From Acidobacteriota bacterium (GTDB lineage: Bacteria; Acidobacteriota; Aminicenantia; Aminicenantales; Saccharicenantaceae): a DNA stretch of 43,330 nt. The translations under genes were made by a program, and so were the position numbers. The stretch lies in assembly GCA_029571905.1 (NCBI GenBank), contig JAKPXU010000113.1:1-43330 (forward strand), read 5' to 3'. This document shows, in pieces, positions 20,820-30,207 of the stretch. The notes under the pieces are model-generated. The model was not told the DNA's origin. It was given only the letters and a program-made list of their open reading frames with translations, and did not search any database. Within the stretch, counting starts at the first letter, position 1, and every line of letters starts with the position of its first letter.

Positions 20820-22482
20820 ATGTGTGCCTAATTTTAGTGAAGGCCGGGACCGACAAAAGATTGAGGCTATAGTCAGGGAAATCGAAAGTACACCAGGGGT
20901 AAAACTGCTTGATGTCGATCCGGGAGAAGCGACCAACCGGACAGTCGTCACTTTTATTGGCCCGCCGGAAACTGTCAAAGAGGCAGCCTACAAAGCTATT
21001 AAGAAAGCGGCCGAGCTGATTGATATGAGACAGCATAAGGGAGCCCATCCCAGGATTGGAGCGACTGACGTCTGTCCTTTTGTTCCAGTGTCTGAAGTTA
21101 CTATGGAAGATTGCGTCCGCCTGGCTAATGAACTGGCTAAAAGAGTAGCCGACGAATTGAAAATACCAGTTTATCTGTACGAGGAAGCAGCCAGGAAACC
21201 AGAAAGAAAAAATCTGGCCAATATCAGACAGGGAGAATATGAAGGATTAGCTGAAAAATTAAAAGACCCTCAATGGGCGCCTGATTATGGTGAGCCAGTA
21301 TTTAATCCGTCAGCTGGAGCGACAATCATCGGGGCCAGAGAATTCTTGATTGCCTACAATATAAATCTAAATACCAGAGACAGAAAAATTGCCCAGGAAA
21401 TTGCTTCTTATTTGCGAGAAAGTGGAAGAATAAAAAAGGATAAAAATGGTCAAATTGTTTATGACCGACAGGGGCAACCGGTGAGGATCCCGGGAAAATT
21501 CAAAGCAGTTAAAGCTGTTGGCTGGTACATTGATGAGTATCAAATTGCTCAGATTTCTATCAATCTGACCAACTATAAGATTACCCCACCTCATCTGGTC
21601 TTTGATGAAGCCTGCCGATTAGCTCAAAAAATGGGGGTCAGGGTCACTGGCAGTGAGCTGGTTGGACTTATCCCGAAGGAAGCCCTGCTGATGGCTGGAG
21701 GCCACTATCTGGAAAAGCAGGGTAAGAGTCCTGGCCTGCCTGAGAAAGAATTAATCCGGCTGGCAGTCAGATCTCTTGGTTTAAATGATATTGTGCCTTT
21801 TGATCCTGCCAAAAAGATAATTGAATATCAGTTTCCGGCACCAGCCATTTTAACTGAGCTTAAGCTGAGGGATTTCATTGATGAGCTGTCCATGGATACT
21901 CCAACCCCGGGAGGTGGTAGTGCTGCTGCTCTGTGCGGTGGTCTGTCAGCTGCTCTGTCTGCGATGGTAGCTAATCTGACTGTTGGGAAAAAAGATTATG
22001 AAACTCAAACTGAGCTTATGAAATCAACAGCAGTCAGATGTCAGAAATTAAAAGCAGAACTACTGCTGGCTGTCGATGAGGACAGCCGGGCTTTTAACCA
22101 GGTGTTGGAGGCCTTTCGCCTGCCACGGGGAACAGCTGAACAGGTTAAAGAAAGAGAGGAAGCAATTGAAAAAGCCAATAAGGAAGCGACTCGAGTCCCA
22201 CTGTCTGTTCTTGAAAAATCAGTCGAATTGGCTACTCTGGCCGCCCAGGTGGTAGCTTCAGGCTTTAAGAATTCTGTGAGTGATGCAGGGGTAGCCGGTC
22301 TGACGGCCAGAACCTGTGGCCTGGGGGCTTATTACAATGTCAAAATCAACCTGCCTGGCCTTAAAGATGAAACTTTTAAGGAGAAGACACTGAATCAGGC
22401 AGAAAAGCTCAAACGTCAACTGGATAGAGAAGTAGCTAAAATTGAGAAACTCATGGATCAATACCTGAATTCAGGAAAATAA
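20806..22482 (+). CDS. ftcD: Bifunctional glutamate formimidoyltransferase / formimidoyl-THF cyclodeaminase
   Basis: Start corrected to ATG 20806 (MQIVECVPNFSEGRD...). Contains KGAHPRIGATDVCPFVPV. The C-terminal cyclodeaminase domain has LRDFIDELSMDTPTPGGGSAAALCGGLSAALSAMVANLT. The start overlaps the upstream M16 gene by 14 nt. Confidence 0.93.
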   Translation: MQIVECVPNFSEGRDRQKIEAIVREIESTPGVKLLDVDPGEATNRTVVTFIGPPETVKEAAYKAIKKAAELIDMRQHKGAHPRIGATDVCPFVPVSEVTMEDCVRLANELAKRVADELKIPVYLYEEAARKPERKNLANIRQGEYEGLAEKLKDPQWAPDYGEPVFNPSAGATIIGAREFLIAYNINLNTRDRKIAQEIASYLRESGRIKKDKNGQIVYDRQGQPVRIPGKFKAVKAVGWYIDEYQIAQISINLTNYKITPPHLVFDEACRLAQKMGVRVTGSELVGLIPKEALLMAGGHYLEKQGKSPGLPEKELIRLAVRSLGLNDIVPFDPAKKIIEYQFPAPAILTELKLRDFIDELSMDTPTPGGGSAAALCGGLSAALSAMVANLTVGKKDYETQTELMKSTAVRCQKLKAELLLAVDEDSRAFNQVLEAFRLPRGTAEQVKEREEAIEKANKEATRVPLSVLEKSVELATLAAQVVASGFKNSVSDAGVAGLTARTCGLGAYYNVKINLPGLKDETFKEKTLNQAEKLKRQLDREVAKIEKLMDQYLNSGK

Positions 22483-22517
22483 CTTTAGCAGCAGTTTTAA
22501 TTGAGTATTTTTGCTGA

Positions 22518-23336
22518 TTATTTTTTTAAGGAGGTAGCCAGATTTTTGCCGCCCACGGTCGCCAGGAAAATGCCTATAGACAGAAAGACAATGCTAGCCG
22601 AGGCCGGCAAATCGAGCGCATAGGATAAAACAATCCCAGCCATGATAGCCAACAGGCTGAAAAGGCTACTTAAAACCAGCGTCTGGCGAAAGCTCCTGGC
22701 CAACTGAAGAGCAGCGGCAGCCGGGACAACAGTTAAAGCTGAAACCAGCAAGAGGCCAACAATCCTTAAACCCAGAACAACTGTAATGGCAGTCAAAATA
22801 ACCAGAATTTTATCCAGGCTGCTCACCTTCACCCCGGCCACCAGGGCCGTTTCCCGATCAAAAGTCATATAAAGCAACTGGTGGTAGTTAGCCAAAATTA
22901 AAATCGTCACCATTAAAGCCAGGATAATTGATAGCCAGACTTCCACCGACGAGATAGCCAGAATATCACCAAAGAGGTAACCCATCAATTCGACGCCGAA
23001 ATTCATCCTTAATGACACCAAGAAAATAGCCAGGGCCATGCCACCGCTGGCCAGGATGGCCAGGGCTGCATCGCCGGGCAAACTGGCCTGTTTTTTTAAT
23101 TTTAAGATGAAAATTGAACCAATGACACAAATAATCAGCGAAACAATCAAAGGCAGGAAATTCAGTACCAGCCCCAGGGCAATTCCGGCAAAGGCCAGGT
23201 GAGACAATCCATGACTGATCATGGAATCCTGACGCAGAATCAGAAAAACACCCAGTAAGCCACAGGCCACGGCCAGAAAGCTACCGGCCAGAATAGCTCG
23301 CCAGAAAAAACCTGAAGTTAACACACCTGATAGCAT
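22518..23336 (-). CDS. znuB: Metal (Zn/Mn) ABC transporter permease, ZnuB/MntB family
   Basis: 272 aa polytopic protein. Contains AVACGLLGVFLILRQDSMISHGLSHLAFAGIALGL and GLLLVSALTVVPAAAALQLARSF. Confidence 0.88.
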   Translation of the reverse strand: MLSGVLTSGFFWRAILAGSFLAVACGLLGVFLILRQDSMISHGLSHLAFAGIALGLVLNFLPLIVSLIICVIGSIFILKLKKQASLPGDAALAILASGGMALAIFLVSLRMNFGVELMGYLFGDILAISSVEVWLSIILALMVTILILANYHQLLYMTFDRETALVAGVKVSSLDKILVILTAITVVLGLRIVGLLLVSALTVVPAAAALQLARSFRQTLVLSSLFSLLAIMAGIVLSYALDLPASASIVFLSIGIFLATVGGKNLATSLKK

Positions 23337-23354
23337 CTGATTTTCTTCCTATCC

Positions 23355-24143
23355 TTAATGTTGATGCATGACCAGATGATGACCGTCAGCCAGCAGTTCC
23401 TTGAAGGCGGCTGACTGACAGAATTCTTCATGGCGGCCATGATATATTAATTTTCGATTTAAACAGGCTACCTGATTAATATGCTTGTTGACCAGCCCGT
23501 AGTCATGGGTGACAACAGCAATCGTTAGTCCATAATCATGATTTAATTTACCGAGAAGATCATAAAAATTTTCCTGAGTTTGATGATCAACACCGGTCGT
23601 TGGCTCATCCAGCAACATAACTTCAGGCTCCGCAGCCAGAGCCCTGGCAATCAGCACCCTCTGCTGCTGGCCGCCTGATAAAGTCGTCATCAGCCTCTTC
23701 TGGTAGCCAGCCAGACCGACCAGACGCAGTACATGCTCGACCCTTTCTTTTCGCCAGCCAGTCGGCCTATCTTTCATCTGACGACTGGCATACAGACTGG
23801 AGGTGATCACTTCTTCCACCGTGATGGGAAATTTGGACTCAAGATGAGTTGCGTTTTGCTGGATATAGGCCACTTTATACCAATCTTCAAATTCCTCAAT
23901 TCCCTGTCCGAAAAGAAAAACCTGACCCGCCTGGGGCTTAAGTAGTCCCACCATAATCTTCAACAGAGTTGTCTTACCAGATCCATTTGGACCGATCATA
24001 GCCAGGAAATCAGCCCGCTGGATAGAGAGATTAATATCTTCGAGGATAAGCGGACCATCATAGCTGAAATAAACTGACTCGACTTTAATGACTTCTTTGC
24101 TTTTATCCAGCTCGTCCTGAGTTTCAATAAGCTTGCTGGCCAC
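23355..24143 (-). CDS. znuC: Metal ABC transporter ATP-binding protein, ZnuC family
   Basis: 262 aa. Walker [13 protein letters not shown], signature [15 protein letters not shown], Walker [14 protein letters not shown]. Linked to the permease and binding-protein genes. Confidence 0.9.
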   Translation of the reverse strand: MASKLIETQDELDKSKEVIKVESVYFSYDGPLILEDINLSIQRADFLAMIGPNGSGKTTLLKIMVGLLKPQAGQVFLFGQGIEEFEDWYKVAYIQQNATHLESKFPITVEEVITSSLYASRQMKDRPTGWRKERVEHVLRLVGLAGYQKRLMTTLSGGQQQRVLIARALAAEPEVMLLDEPTTGVDHQTQENFYDLLGKLNHDYGLTIAVVTHDYGLVNKHINQVACLNRKLIYHGRHEEFCQSAAFKELLADGHHLVMHQH

Positions 24144-25044
24144 AGCCTAGTCCCTCAATTAATATTTTGAGATTTTCTTCCATCAGACTTAAAAAGGACT
24201 TTTTCTGTTTGATTTCATCTTTACTCAGATTGACTCCAGTGGACAGCCGGTAAAGCTTTGTGCCTGTTTCTCTGGCGATTTCTCTGGCATATTCAGCTGG
24301 CGCAGAGCTTTCATAAAAAATAGACTTGATTTGTCTGGCCCTGATCAGATTTATAACCTCCTGCCAGCGACGAGGCGTAGGTTGAGCCTCAGGATTGCGT
24401 CCGGTTAGAGCAATCTGATTCAATTTATAGCGAGCAGCCAGATAGCCGAAGGCCTGATGTCCGGCTATGACCAGATCAGAAGACTGGCAGGAAGCTAAGT
24501 TTTTCTGATATTGGTTGTCAAGCCAGCTTAGCTTCTCCACCAGAACCTGACCATTTTTTCTATAACTATCTGCCCGACCCGGGTTCAACCGAGCTAAGAC
24601 TTCAGTTATTTTCTTGACCAACAGCTGGTCAGCTTCGAAGTCAAGCCACAAATGGGGATCTTCAGTTCTATGATCGGCATAGGCGCTATTTTTTTTTATT
24701 ACCTCGGTAAAGCTGATGACAACCAGCTCCTTAGTCTCAAGACTGTTCAGGATCCTGTCCAGCCAGGGCTCGAGATTACTGCCTATCCTGATCAAAAGGC
24801 TGGCCGACCTCAATTTAGCCAGATCTGAGGGCCGCAATTGAAAATCATGAACTTCAGCTGAAGTTGGAATTAATTGATAAACTTCGTCCTGGCCTCCAGT
24901 AATCTCTCGAGTCAATTCAGTAAGAGGAAAAATGGTGGTAACAATGAGCAAATCAGGCTCGGCTGCCTGGCCAATCCGGGAAAGGACGGCACCCAGGAGG
25001 ATCAATAATAATACGATCAAAAACTTTAATCTGTTTTTCATCAC
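24124..25044 (-). CDS. znuA: Metal ABC transporter substrate-binding protein, ZnuA family
   Basis: 306 aa with signal peptide. Contains [42 protein letters not shown] and [13 protein letters not shown]. Overlaps the ATPase gene by 20 nt. Confidence 0.88.
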   Translation of the reverse strand: MMKNRLKFLIVLLLILLGAVLSRIGQAAEPDLLIVTTIFPLTELTREITGGQDEVYQLIPTSAEVHDFQLRPSDLAKLRSASLLIRIGSNLEPWLDRILNSLETKELVVISFTEVIKKNSAYADHRTEDPHLWLDFEADQLLVKKITEVLARLNPGRADSYRKNGQVLVEKLSWLDNQYQKNLASCQSSDLVIAGHQAFGYLAARYKLNQIALTGRNPEAQPTPRRWQEVINLIRARQIKSIFYESSAPAEYAREIARETGTKLYRLSTGVNLSKDEIKQKKSFLSLMEENLKILIEGLGCGQQAY

Positions 25045-25072
25045 CGATCACATCTTGCGGCCATTAAAAGTC

Positions 25073-25102
25073 TTGAAAACGTCTATTTATTAAAGATATT
25101 AT
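25073..25102 (+). promoter_or_regulatory. Candidate sigma70 promoter for pepD
   Basis: TTGAAA-N18-TATTAT, then SD aaggag upstream of ATG 25135. Confidence 0.4.
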
Positions 25103-25134
25103 AGCATAGTAGTAAATTCACCAAGGAGTTAAAT

Positions 25135-26586
25135 ATGCCAAATGAAATTACTTCCTTAAAACCGGAAAAAATCTGGAAACATTTTTCTGATTTGCTTAAG
25201 ATTCCGCACTGCTCCGGTCACGAACAGGCCCTGGCTGATTATATCTGCCAGCTGGCTGCAGACTGGAATCTTGAATATCAGAAAGATCGAGCTGGTAATG
25301 TTCTGGTGAGATTGCCAGCTACCCCCGGTCACGAGCAGGCACCAGGTATTATTCTTCAAGCCCATCTTGACATGGTGTGTGAAAAAAACTCTGATGTTCA
25401 ACACGATTTCAAGCATGATCCGATTCGGGCAGTAATTGATGGTGATTGGGTAAAAGCCAGCGGCACCAGTCTGGGATCCGATAATGGTATTGGAGTAGCT
25501 ACCTGTTTGGCCGTCATGGAGGACAGAAACCTGGTCCATGGGCCGGTTGAGTGCTTGTTTACAGTTGATGAGGAGACCGGTTTAACTGGCGCCTATCAGC
25601 TAAAAAAAGGTCTGCTGAAGGGAGAGATACTGCTCAATCTGGACAGCGAAGATGAAGGCACTTTTACCATCGGCTGTGCTGGTGGGGCTGATTCTGAACT
25701 CAGTCTCCCCGTTGAGCGTAAAGGACGAAAAGGCAGAAATTTTTTGCAGGTCAGTTTAAAAGGTCTGCGTGGAGGACATTCTGGTCTGGACATTAATTTA
25801 GGGCGCGGCAACGCCATTAAGCTGCTGGCCAGGTTGCTGGCTGAAGCTTCCTCCAAATTTAAATTTGAGCTGGTTTCCTTTAATGGTGGAAGTAAAAGAA
25901 ATGCTATCCCGAGGGAGGCTGTGGCCATCCTGTCTCTTGGAGCTGGACAGGAAAAGGGTTTAAGTCAACAACTGAAAAAATCTTTTGCAGCTATTAAGTT
26001 TGAATACCGGGTGACTGAACCTGGAATGAAACTGGAAATTAAAAAGACAGCAGACAGTGGCTTCCCTCTGGCGGCTGATTCTCAAGCGAAACTTTTGAAT
26101 CTAATTCTGGTCCTACCCCATGGTGTCATCAGCCTGCATCCTGAAATCAGTGGTCTGGTAGAAACCTCTTCCAATCTGGCTATAGTGGAAACACTCGATA
26201 AGAAAGTGAAGATTGTCTGCAACAGCCGCAGTTCTGTCGGCTCTGCCCTGGAGGCGGTCAGGCTGGTAATCAGGTCCTGCGCGGCCTTAGCTGAAGCCAA
26301 AATTACTCAGCCCGATGGGTATCCGGCCTGGACACCAGACTTAAAATCTCCCCTGCTGCAGAGAATGATTGAAATTTACCGGCATCTGTTTGGTAAGGAG
26401 CCAGAAGTTAAAGCAGTCCATGCCGGTTTGGAATGCGGCATTATTGGCGAAAAATATCCTGATCTGGATATGATTTCAATTGGTCCAACCATCCGTTACC
26501 CGCATTCTCCTGAGGAAAAGGTCAGCATATCATCAGTCAAAAAATTCTGGCAACTGGTAGTCGAGACACTCAAGGAATTGGCTTAG
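25135..26586 (+). CDS. pepD: Aminoacyl-histidine dipeptidase / cytosol nonspecific dipeptidase (M20)
   Basis: 483 aa. Contains IPHCSGHEQALADYI, QAHLDMVCEKN, GTSLGSDNGIGVA, TVDEETGLTGA, LNLDSEDEG and GGHSGLDINLGRGNAIKLLARLL. Confidence 0.94.
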   Translation: MPNEITSLKPEKIWKHFSDLLKIPHCSGHEQALADYICQLAADWNLEYQKDRAGNVLVRLPATPGHEQAPGIILQAHLDMVCEKNSDVQHDFKHDPIRAVIDGDWVKASGTSLGSDNGIGVATCLAVMEDRNLVHGPVECLFTVDEETGLTGAYQLKKGLLKGEILLNLDSEDEGTFTIGCAGGADSELSLPVERKGRKGRNFLQVSLKGLRGGHSGLDINLGRGNAIKLLARLLAEASSKFKFELVSFNGGSKRNAIPREAVAILSLGAGQEKGLSQQLKKSFAAIKFEYRVTEPGMKLEIKKTADSGFPLAADSQAKLLNLILVLPHGVISLHPEISGLVETSSNLAIVETLDKKVKIVCNSRSSVGSALEAVRLVIRSCAALAEAKITQPDGYPAWTPDLKSPLLQRMIEIYRHLFGKEPEVKAVHAGLECGIIGEKYPDLDMISIGPTIRYPHSPEEKVSISSVKKFWQLVVETLKELA

Positions 26587-26606
26587 ATTAAGAAAAGAAA
26601 AAAATT

Positions 26607-27083
26607 ATGAAGCGAAGAAACTTTATCTATCTGCTGGCTGGTTTTCTGGCCGTGGCCAGGATAAAGGTCTGGCCAGCCAAACAATTGAGGAGTGATAACA
26701 TGAGAAAAGCTATCAAGACAGATCAAGCACCCAGGGCTATTGGGCCCTATTCTCAGGGTATAATGGCTGGAGGCTTGATCTTTGTTTCTGGACAAATTCC
26801 CCTTGATCCAATTAAGGGAGAAATAGTCGGGCAGACCATAGAAGAACAAGCTCATCAGGTTTTTAAAAATCTCCGAGCTATTCTGGAGGCTGCTGGCAGT
26901 TCCCTTAATGAGGTAGTAAAGGCTACGGTCTATCTAGCCGATATGAATGACTTCAGCCGGATGAATGAGGTCTATGCCCGATATTTTTCAGAGCCCTATC
27001 CAGCGCGGGCTGCTTTTCAGGTAGCTAAGTTGCCACGAGAGGCAAAAATCGAAGTAGAAGTTATAGCTCTGGCTGAGGCTTAG
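26607..27083 (+). CDS. RidA/YjgF family protein with an N-terminal Tat-like extension (an alternative internal start at 26701 gives the cytosolic form)
   Basis: RidA core MRKAIKTDQAPRAIGPYSQGIMAGGLIFVSGQIPLDP...VVKATVYLADMNDFSRMNEVYARYF...PARAAFQVAKLPREAKIEVEVIA, preceded by MKRRNFIYLLAGFLAVARIKVWPA. Confidence 0.88.
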   Translation: MKRRNFIYLLAGFLAVARIKVWPAKQLRSDNMRKAIKTDQAPRAIGPYSQGIMAGGLIFVSGQIPLDPIKGEIVGQTIEEQAHQVFKNLRAILEAAGSSLNEVVKATVYLADMNDFSRMNEVYARYFSEPYPARAAFQVAKLPREAKIEVEVIALAEA

Positions 27084-27128
27084 ACTGTTCCTGTTATAAA
27101 ATAATAATATTGTTTTCTTCTTGACGGC

Positions 27129-27156
27129 TTAACAAAACATTTTAGTGCTGTATAAT
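27129..27156 (+). promoter_or_regulatory. Candidate promoter for the FmdB-like gene
   Basis: TTAACA-N16-TATAAT, then cgaggt SD and ATG 27174. Confidence 0.5.
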
Positions 27157-27173
27157 TTATTCGAGGTAAAGAT

Positions 27174-27401
27174 ATGCCGCTATATGAATATATCTGTCTT
27201 CAATGCCAGCATCGGTTTGAGGTCCTGGTAAAAATGAATCAGACCGAGATTGTCTGTCCGCGCTGCCAGAGCCACCAGGTTAAAAAGCTTATTTCTTCAT
27301 TTGGAATCGGGGGGCCTGGCCGCCAGAGCAAAGGTGGCCCAAGTGGTTCAAACAGTTGTTCTAATTGCTCTTCTTCCAGTTGTTCTACCTGCCGTCAATG
27401 A
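27174..27401 (+). CDS. FmdB family zinc-ribbon protein
   Basis: 75 aa. MPLYEYICLQCQHRFEVLVKMNQTEIVCPRCQSHQVKKLISSFG plus a Cys/Ser-rich tail. Confidence 0.9.
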   Translation: MPLYEYICLQCQHRFEVLVKMNQTEIVCPRCQSHQVKKLISSFGIGGPGRQSKGGPSGSNSCSNCSSSSCSTCRQ

Positions 27402-27553
27402 TTAAAGCACCAGCCCGTTTTTTGTGGTTAATTTTTGCTTGGCCTAATCCAAACCCTGCCATGATCGGATTATTTTCCCCTTTAAAAACAAAAAGTCAAG
27501 ATAAGATCGAAGATCGACTTCCCTATCAGCAAAAATGACCAGGCCTGGGCAGG

Positions 27554-28096
27554 TCAGCCATGAGGAACTCCTGGCCTCGTCCGTCTTCCAGAGTGACTTT
27601 GTTCTTTTTCTTCAGATGACTTGATTTTCTTAATCCTGTTTTTTTTGATTAAAAGAGAACCCTGATAAGAAACATAGTTTAAGAGAATCATGACCCGCTG
27701 TCGATCACTCAGCTCTCTACAAAAGATTCCCTTTAATCCTTTTAACGGACCCTCCATCACCTGTATCTCATCGCCCGGTTGTGGATCATCTCCATATTTC
27801 ATCAGTTCTATTAAACCGTTTTTTTCGCGGGCTTTAAGACAGCTGATAACTTCTGGTTCAACCGGAACGGGCCTCTGGCCATAGCCGACGATCTTGTTCA
27901 CGCCTCTGGTATAGACAATTGTTTGATAATCTCGCGGATAATTAAATTTTAGAAAAAGATAACCGGGGAAAAAAGGTCTTATTATAGAGTCCTGGCGATA
28001 ACGGGGAAGATAGACAGTAAAACCAGCCTGAGTTAGAAGCGACTCTACCGGCGACTCTTTCCTGGGCTTGGTATTTAATACATACCAATCGGCCAT
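27554..28096 (-). CDS. NusG-family specialized transcription antiterminator (RfaH/UpxY-like)
   Basis: 180 aa. NGN domain WYVLNTKPRKESPVESLLTQAGFTVYLPRYRQDSIIRPFFPGYLFLKF. KOW-like GDEIQVMEGPLKGLKGIF. SD aggag. Confidence 0.85.
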   Translation of the reverse strand: MADWYVLNTKPRKESPVESLLTQAGFTVYLPRYRQDSIIRPFFPGYLFLKFNYPRDYQTIVYTRGVNKIVGYGQRPVPVEPEVISCLKAREKNGLIELMKYGDDPQPGDEIQVMEGPLKGLKGIFCRELSDRQRVMILLNYVSYQGSLLIKKNRIKKIKSSEEKEQSHSGRRTRPGVPHG

Positions 28097-28154
28097 CTTA
28101 AACTCCTGGTCCCATCTTCCTCTAAACTATCCTGATTTTTTCCGTTTTTAGGGC

Positions 28155-29543
28155 TTAAAATAAACTTTCAATATCTGAAATTTTCTTGGGTATGCCCGGC
28201 CGAGACCCCAGGACTCGGTGCCCTTCTTCTGTGACCAGGACATCATCTTCTATTCTAACCCCGCCAAAGTCCAAATATTTGGCGACCCGGTCATAATTTA
28301 TGAAATCCTTGAATTTTTTCTCTTTTCTCCACTGCTCATAAAGAGCAGGAATGAAATAAAGGCCAGGTTCGATCGTCATAACATGGCCCGGTTCTAAAGC
28401 CCTGGCCATTCTCAGATAGTTTAGTCCGAACTGCTGACTGCGTCTTACTGTTTGATCGTAGCCAATATAGTCTTCGCCCAGATTTTCCATGTCGTGGACA
28501 TCCAATCCAACCATATGGCCCAGACCATGAGGGAAAAATAAGGCATGAGCCCCTTGACTGACAGCCTCTTCCAGGTCGCCCTTCATCAGTCCGAGTGATT
28601 TTAACCCTTCAGCCATGACTCTGGCCGCCTTTAAGTGGATCTCTTTAAACATCACTCCGGGTCCAATGCTTTTAATTGCTACTTCCTGCCCTTTGAGGAC
28701 GATAGAATAAATATCCTTTTGTCTCTGATTAAAACGACCTCCAACAGGGACAGATCTGGTGATATCGCAGGCATAATGAAGTTGTGACTCGGCTCCTGTA
28801 TCCATTACCAGAAAGCGGCCTTTTTGCAGCTTATCCCCATAACTTGTTTTGTGAAAGATCTGACCATTAATAGTGATGATTGGCGGAAAGGCAAAGGACA
28901 AACCGTTGGCTCTGGTAACCAATTCCATTAAGGCCAGAATTTCTTGTTCTCTAACTCCCGGCCTGATCTCAGGAATGGCGGTCAAATAACTTTCCCTGGT
29001 GACCTTCAGGGCCTTTTCTATTTCAGCCACTTCTTCCTGGCTTTTTATCGACCTTAAATTGATGACCGCTTTAATCAGCTCTACTGAAGCTCCAGTCTTG
29101 ACTTGCTCTGGAGCTATTTTCAGCCACGAGCATAATTTGAGAGTGGTCTCTCCTCGGTAAGGTGGGAGATAATGTATCTGACGGCCGCGGCTGCTGGCCT
29201 CGGCCAGATAATCATTCAAACTGGCTGACGGTCTGACTTGTTTCAAACCAGCGGCTTTAGCCCTTTCTTTTAATGGAGGTTGTGGTCCAACCCAGATAAT
29301 ATCTTCAAGGGTAATATCGTCTCCAAAGATTATTTCTTTCCCCTCGTCCACATCTAAAACAGCTGCCAGGCCAGGCGAATCCAGACCAAAGAAATAAAGA
29401 AAACTACTGTCCTGACGGAAGGGATAAGTGTTAGCCTGGTAGTTCATCGGGCTATCCTCATTCCCTGGAAAAAGGCAAATACCCGTTTTAATCATCTTTC
29501 TTAATTTTCTTCGTCTTCCCTGATAAACTTCGGGTTTAAACAT
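28155..29543 (-). CDS. pepP: M24 family Xaa-Pro aminopeptidase
   Basis: 462 aa. Contains GNEDSPMNYQANTYPFRQDSSFLYFFGLD, VMDTGAESQLHYACDITRSVPVGG, HGLGHMVGLDVHD, TIEPGLYFIP and GGVRIEDDVLVTEEGHRVL. SD aggagg. Confidence 0.92.
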   Translation of the reverse strand: MFKPEVYQGRRRKLRKMIKTGICLFPGNEDSPMNYQANTYPFRQDSSFLYFFGLDSPGLAAVLDVDEGKEIIFGDDITLEDIIWVGPQPPLKERAKAAGLKQVRPSASLNDYLAEASSRGRQIHYLPPYRGETTLKLCSWLKIAPEQVKTGASVELIKAVINLRSIKSQEEVAEIEKALKVTRESYLTAIPEIRPGVREQEILALMELVTRANGLSFAFPPIITINGQIFHKTSYGDKLQKGRFLVMDTGAESQLHYACDITRSVPVGGRFNQRQKDIYSIVLKGQEVAIKSIGPGVMFKEIHLKAARVMAEGLKSLGLMKGDLEEAVSQGAHALFFPHGLGHMVGLDVHDMENLGEDYIGYDQTVRRSQQFGLNYLRMARALEPGHVMTIEPGLYFIPALYEQWRKEKKFKDFINYDRVAKYLDFGGVRIEDDVLVTEEGHRVLGSRPGIPKKISDIESLF

Positions 29544-29719
29544 AACTCGGCCTCCTAAAAATATTTTAGAGTCTATGATAAATCAATTTTAGTCGGATTA
29601 AAAGACAAATAATCGGATTAACAAAAAGAGACTCCGCCAGGCGATGAATTCTGGAGTGCAGATAAAGTCCAGACTAAACTCTGTATCTTAATTTTAGCTA
29701 AAAGACTAAGAGAAAAGAA

Positions 29720-29796
<77 letters not shown>

Positions 29797-29806
29797 ATCT
29801 GAAGTG

Positions 29807-29834
29807 ATTATAGCAAAAAAAATTGTTTTGTCAA
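29807..29834 (-). promoter_or_regulatory. Strong sigma70 promoter for tRNA-fMet
   Basis: Minus strand TTGACA (29829-29834)-N16-TATAAT (29807-29812). Predicted TSS is ~4-5 nt before the mature tRNA 5' end. Confidence 0.75.
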
Positions 29835-29838
29835 AAAT

Positions 29839-30207
29839 GGCTGGAGCAGGACGTAAGCCGAATTCAGTTGCTGCCAAAAGCAGCGACAGTCATTTGTCTC
29901 CGCTGCTAATTGCTTAACAGCTCCAGCGACCTACCCACCCCAGCGGACGGGCCATCCTCAAAGGGGTCAATTTGGTCTTGCTCCGGATGGGGTTTGCCCT
30001 GCCTCCAAAGTCGCCTTCAGAGCGGTGAGCCTTTACCTCACCTTTTCACCCTTACCTGGCTTCAAGAAGAAGCAGGCGGTTTCTTTTCTGTGGCACTTTC
30101 CTCCGGTCGCCCGGAGTCGCGGTTAGCGACCATCCTGCCCTGCGGAGTTCGGACTTTCCTCCCCTTCTTCCTCAGAAGAAGGAGCGACCGTCTCGCCTGC
30201 TCCAGCC
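29839..30207 (-). ncRNA. rnpB: RNase P RNA (M1 RNA)
   Basis: Perfect 12-bp P1 (GGCTGGAGCAGG / CCTGCTCCAGCC) closes the ends. Conserved segments GGGGAGGAAAGTCCGAACTCCGCAGGGCAGGATGG, GTGCCACAGAAA, GGTAAGGGTGAAAAGGTGAGGTAA and GAATTCGGCTTACGTCC are present. Confidence 0.95.

Noticed and set aside
22487-22530. Hairpin-like CAGCA...TGCTG followed by TTTTTTT after ftcD
   Set aside because: The stem is only ~5 bp with a long loop and the T-run is displaced; not strong enough to call a terminator.
25045-25134. Possible Zur/Fur operator between znuA and pepD
   Set aside because: No convincing palindrome could be identified by eye; a motif scan would be needed.
27539-27548. Perfect 10-bp palindrome CCAGGCCTGG just downstream of the NusG-like gene
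   Set aside because: CCAGGCC and GGCCTGG are very frequent in the codon usage of this genome (Leu-Ala, Gln-Ala), so chance occurrence is likely.
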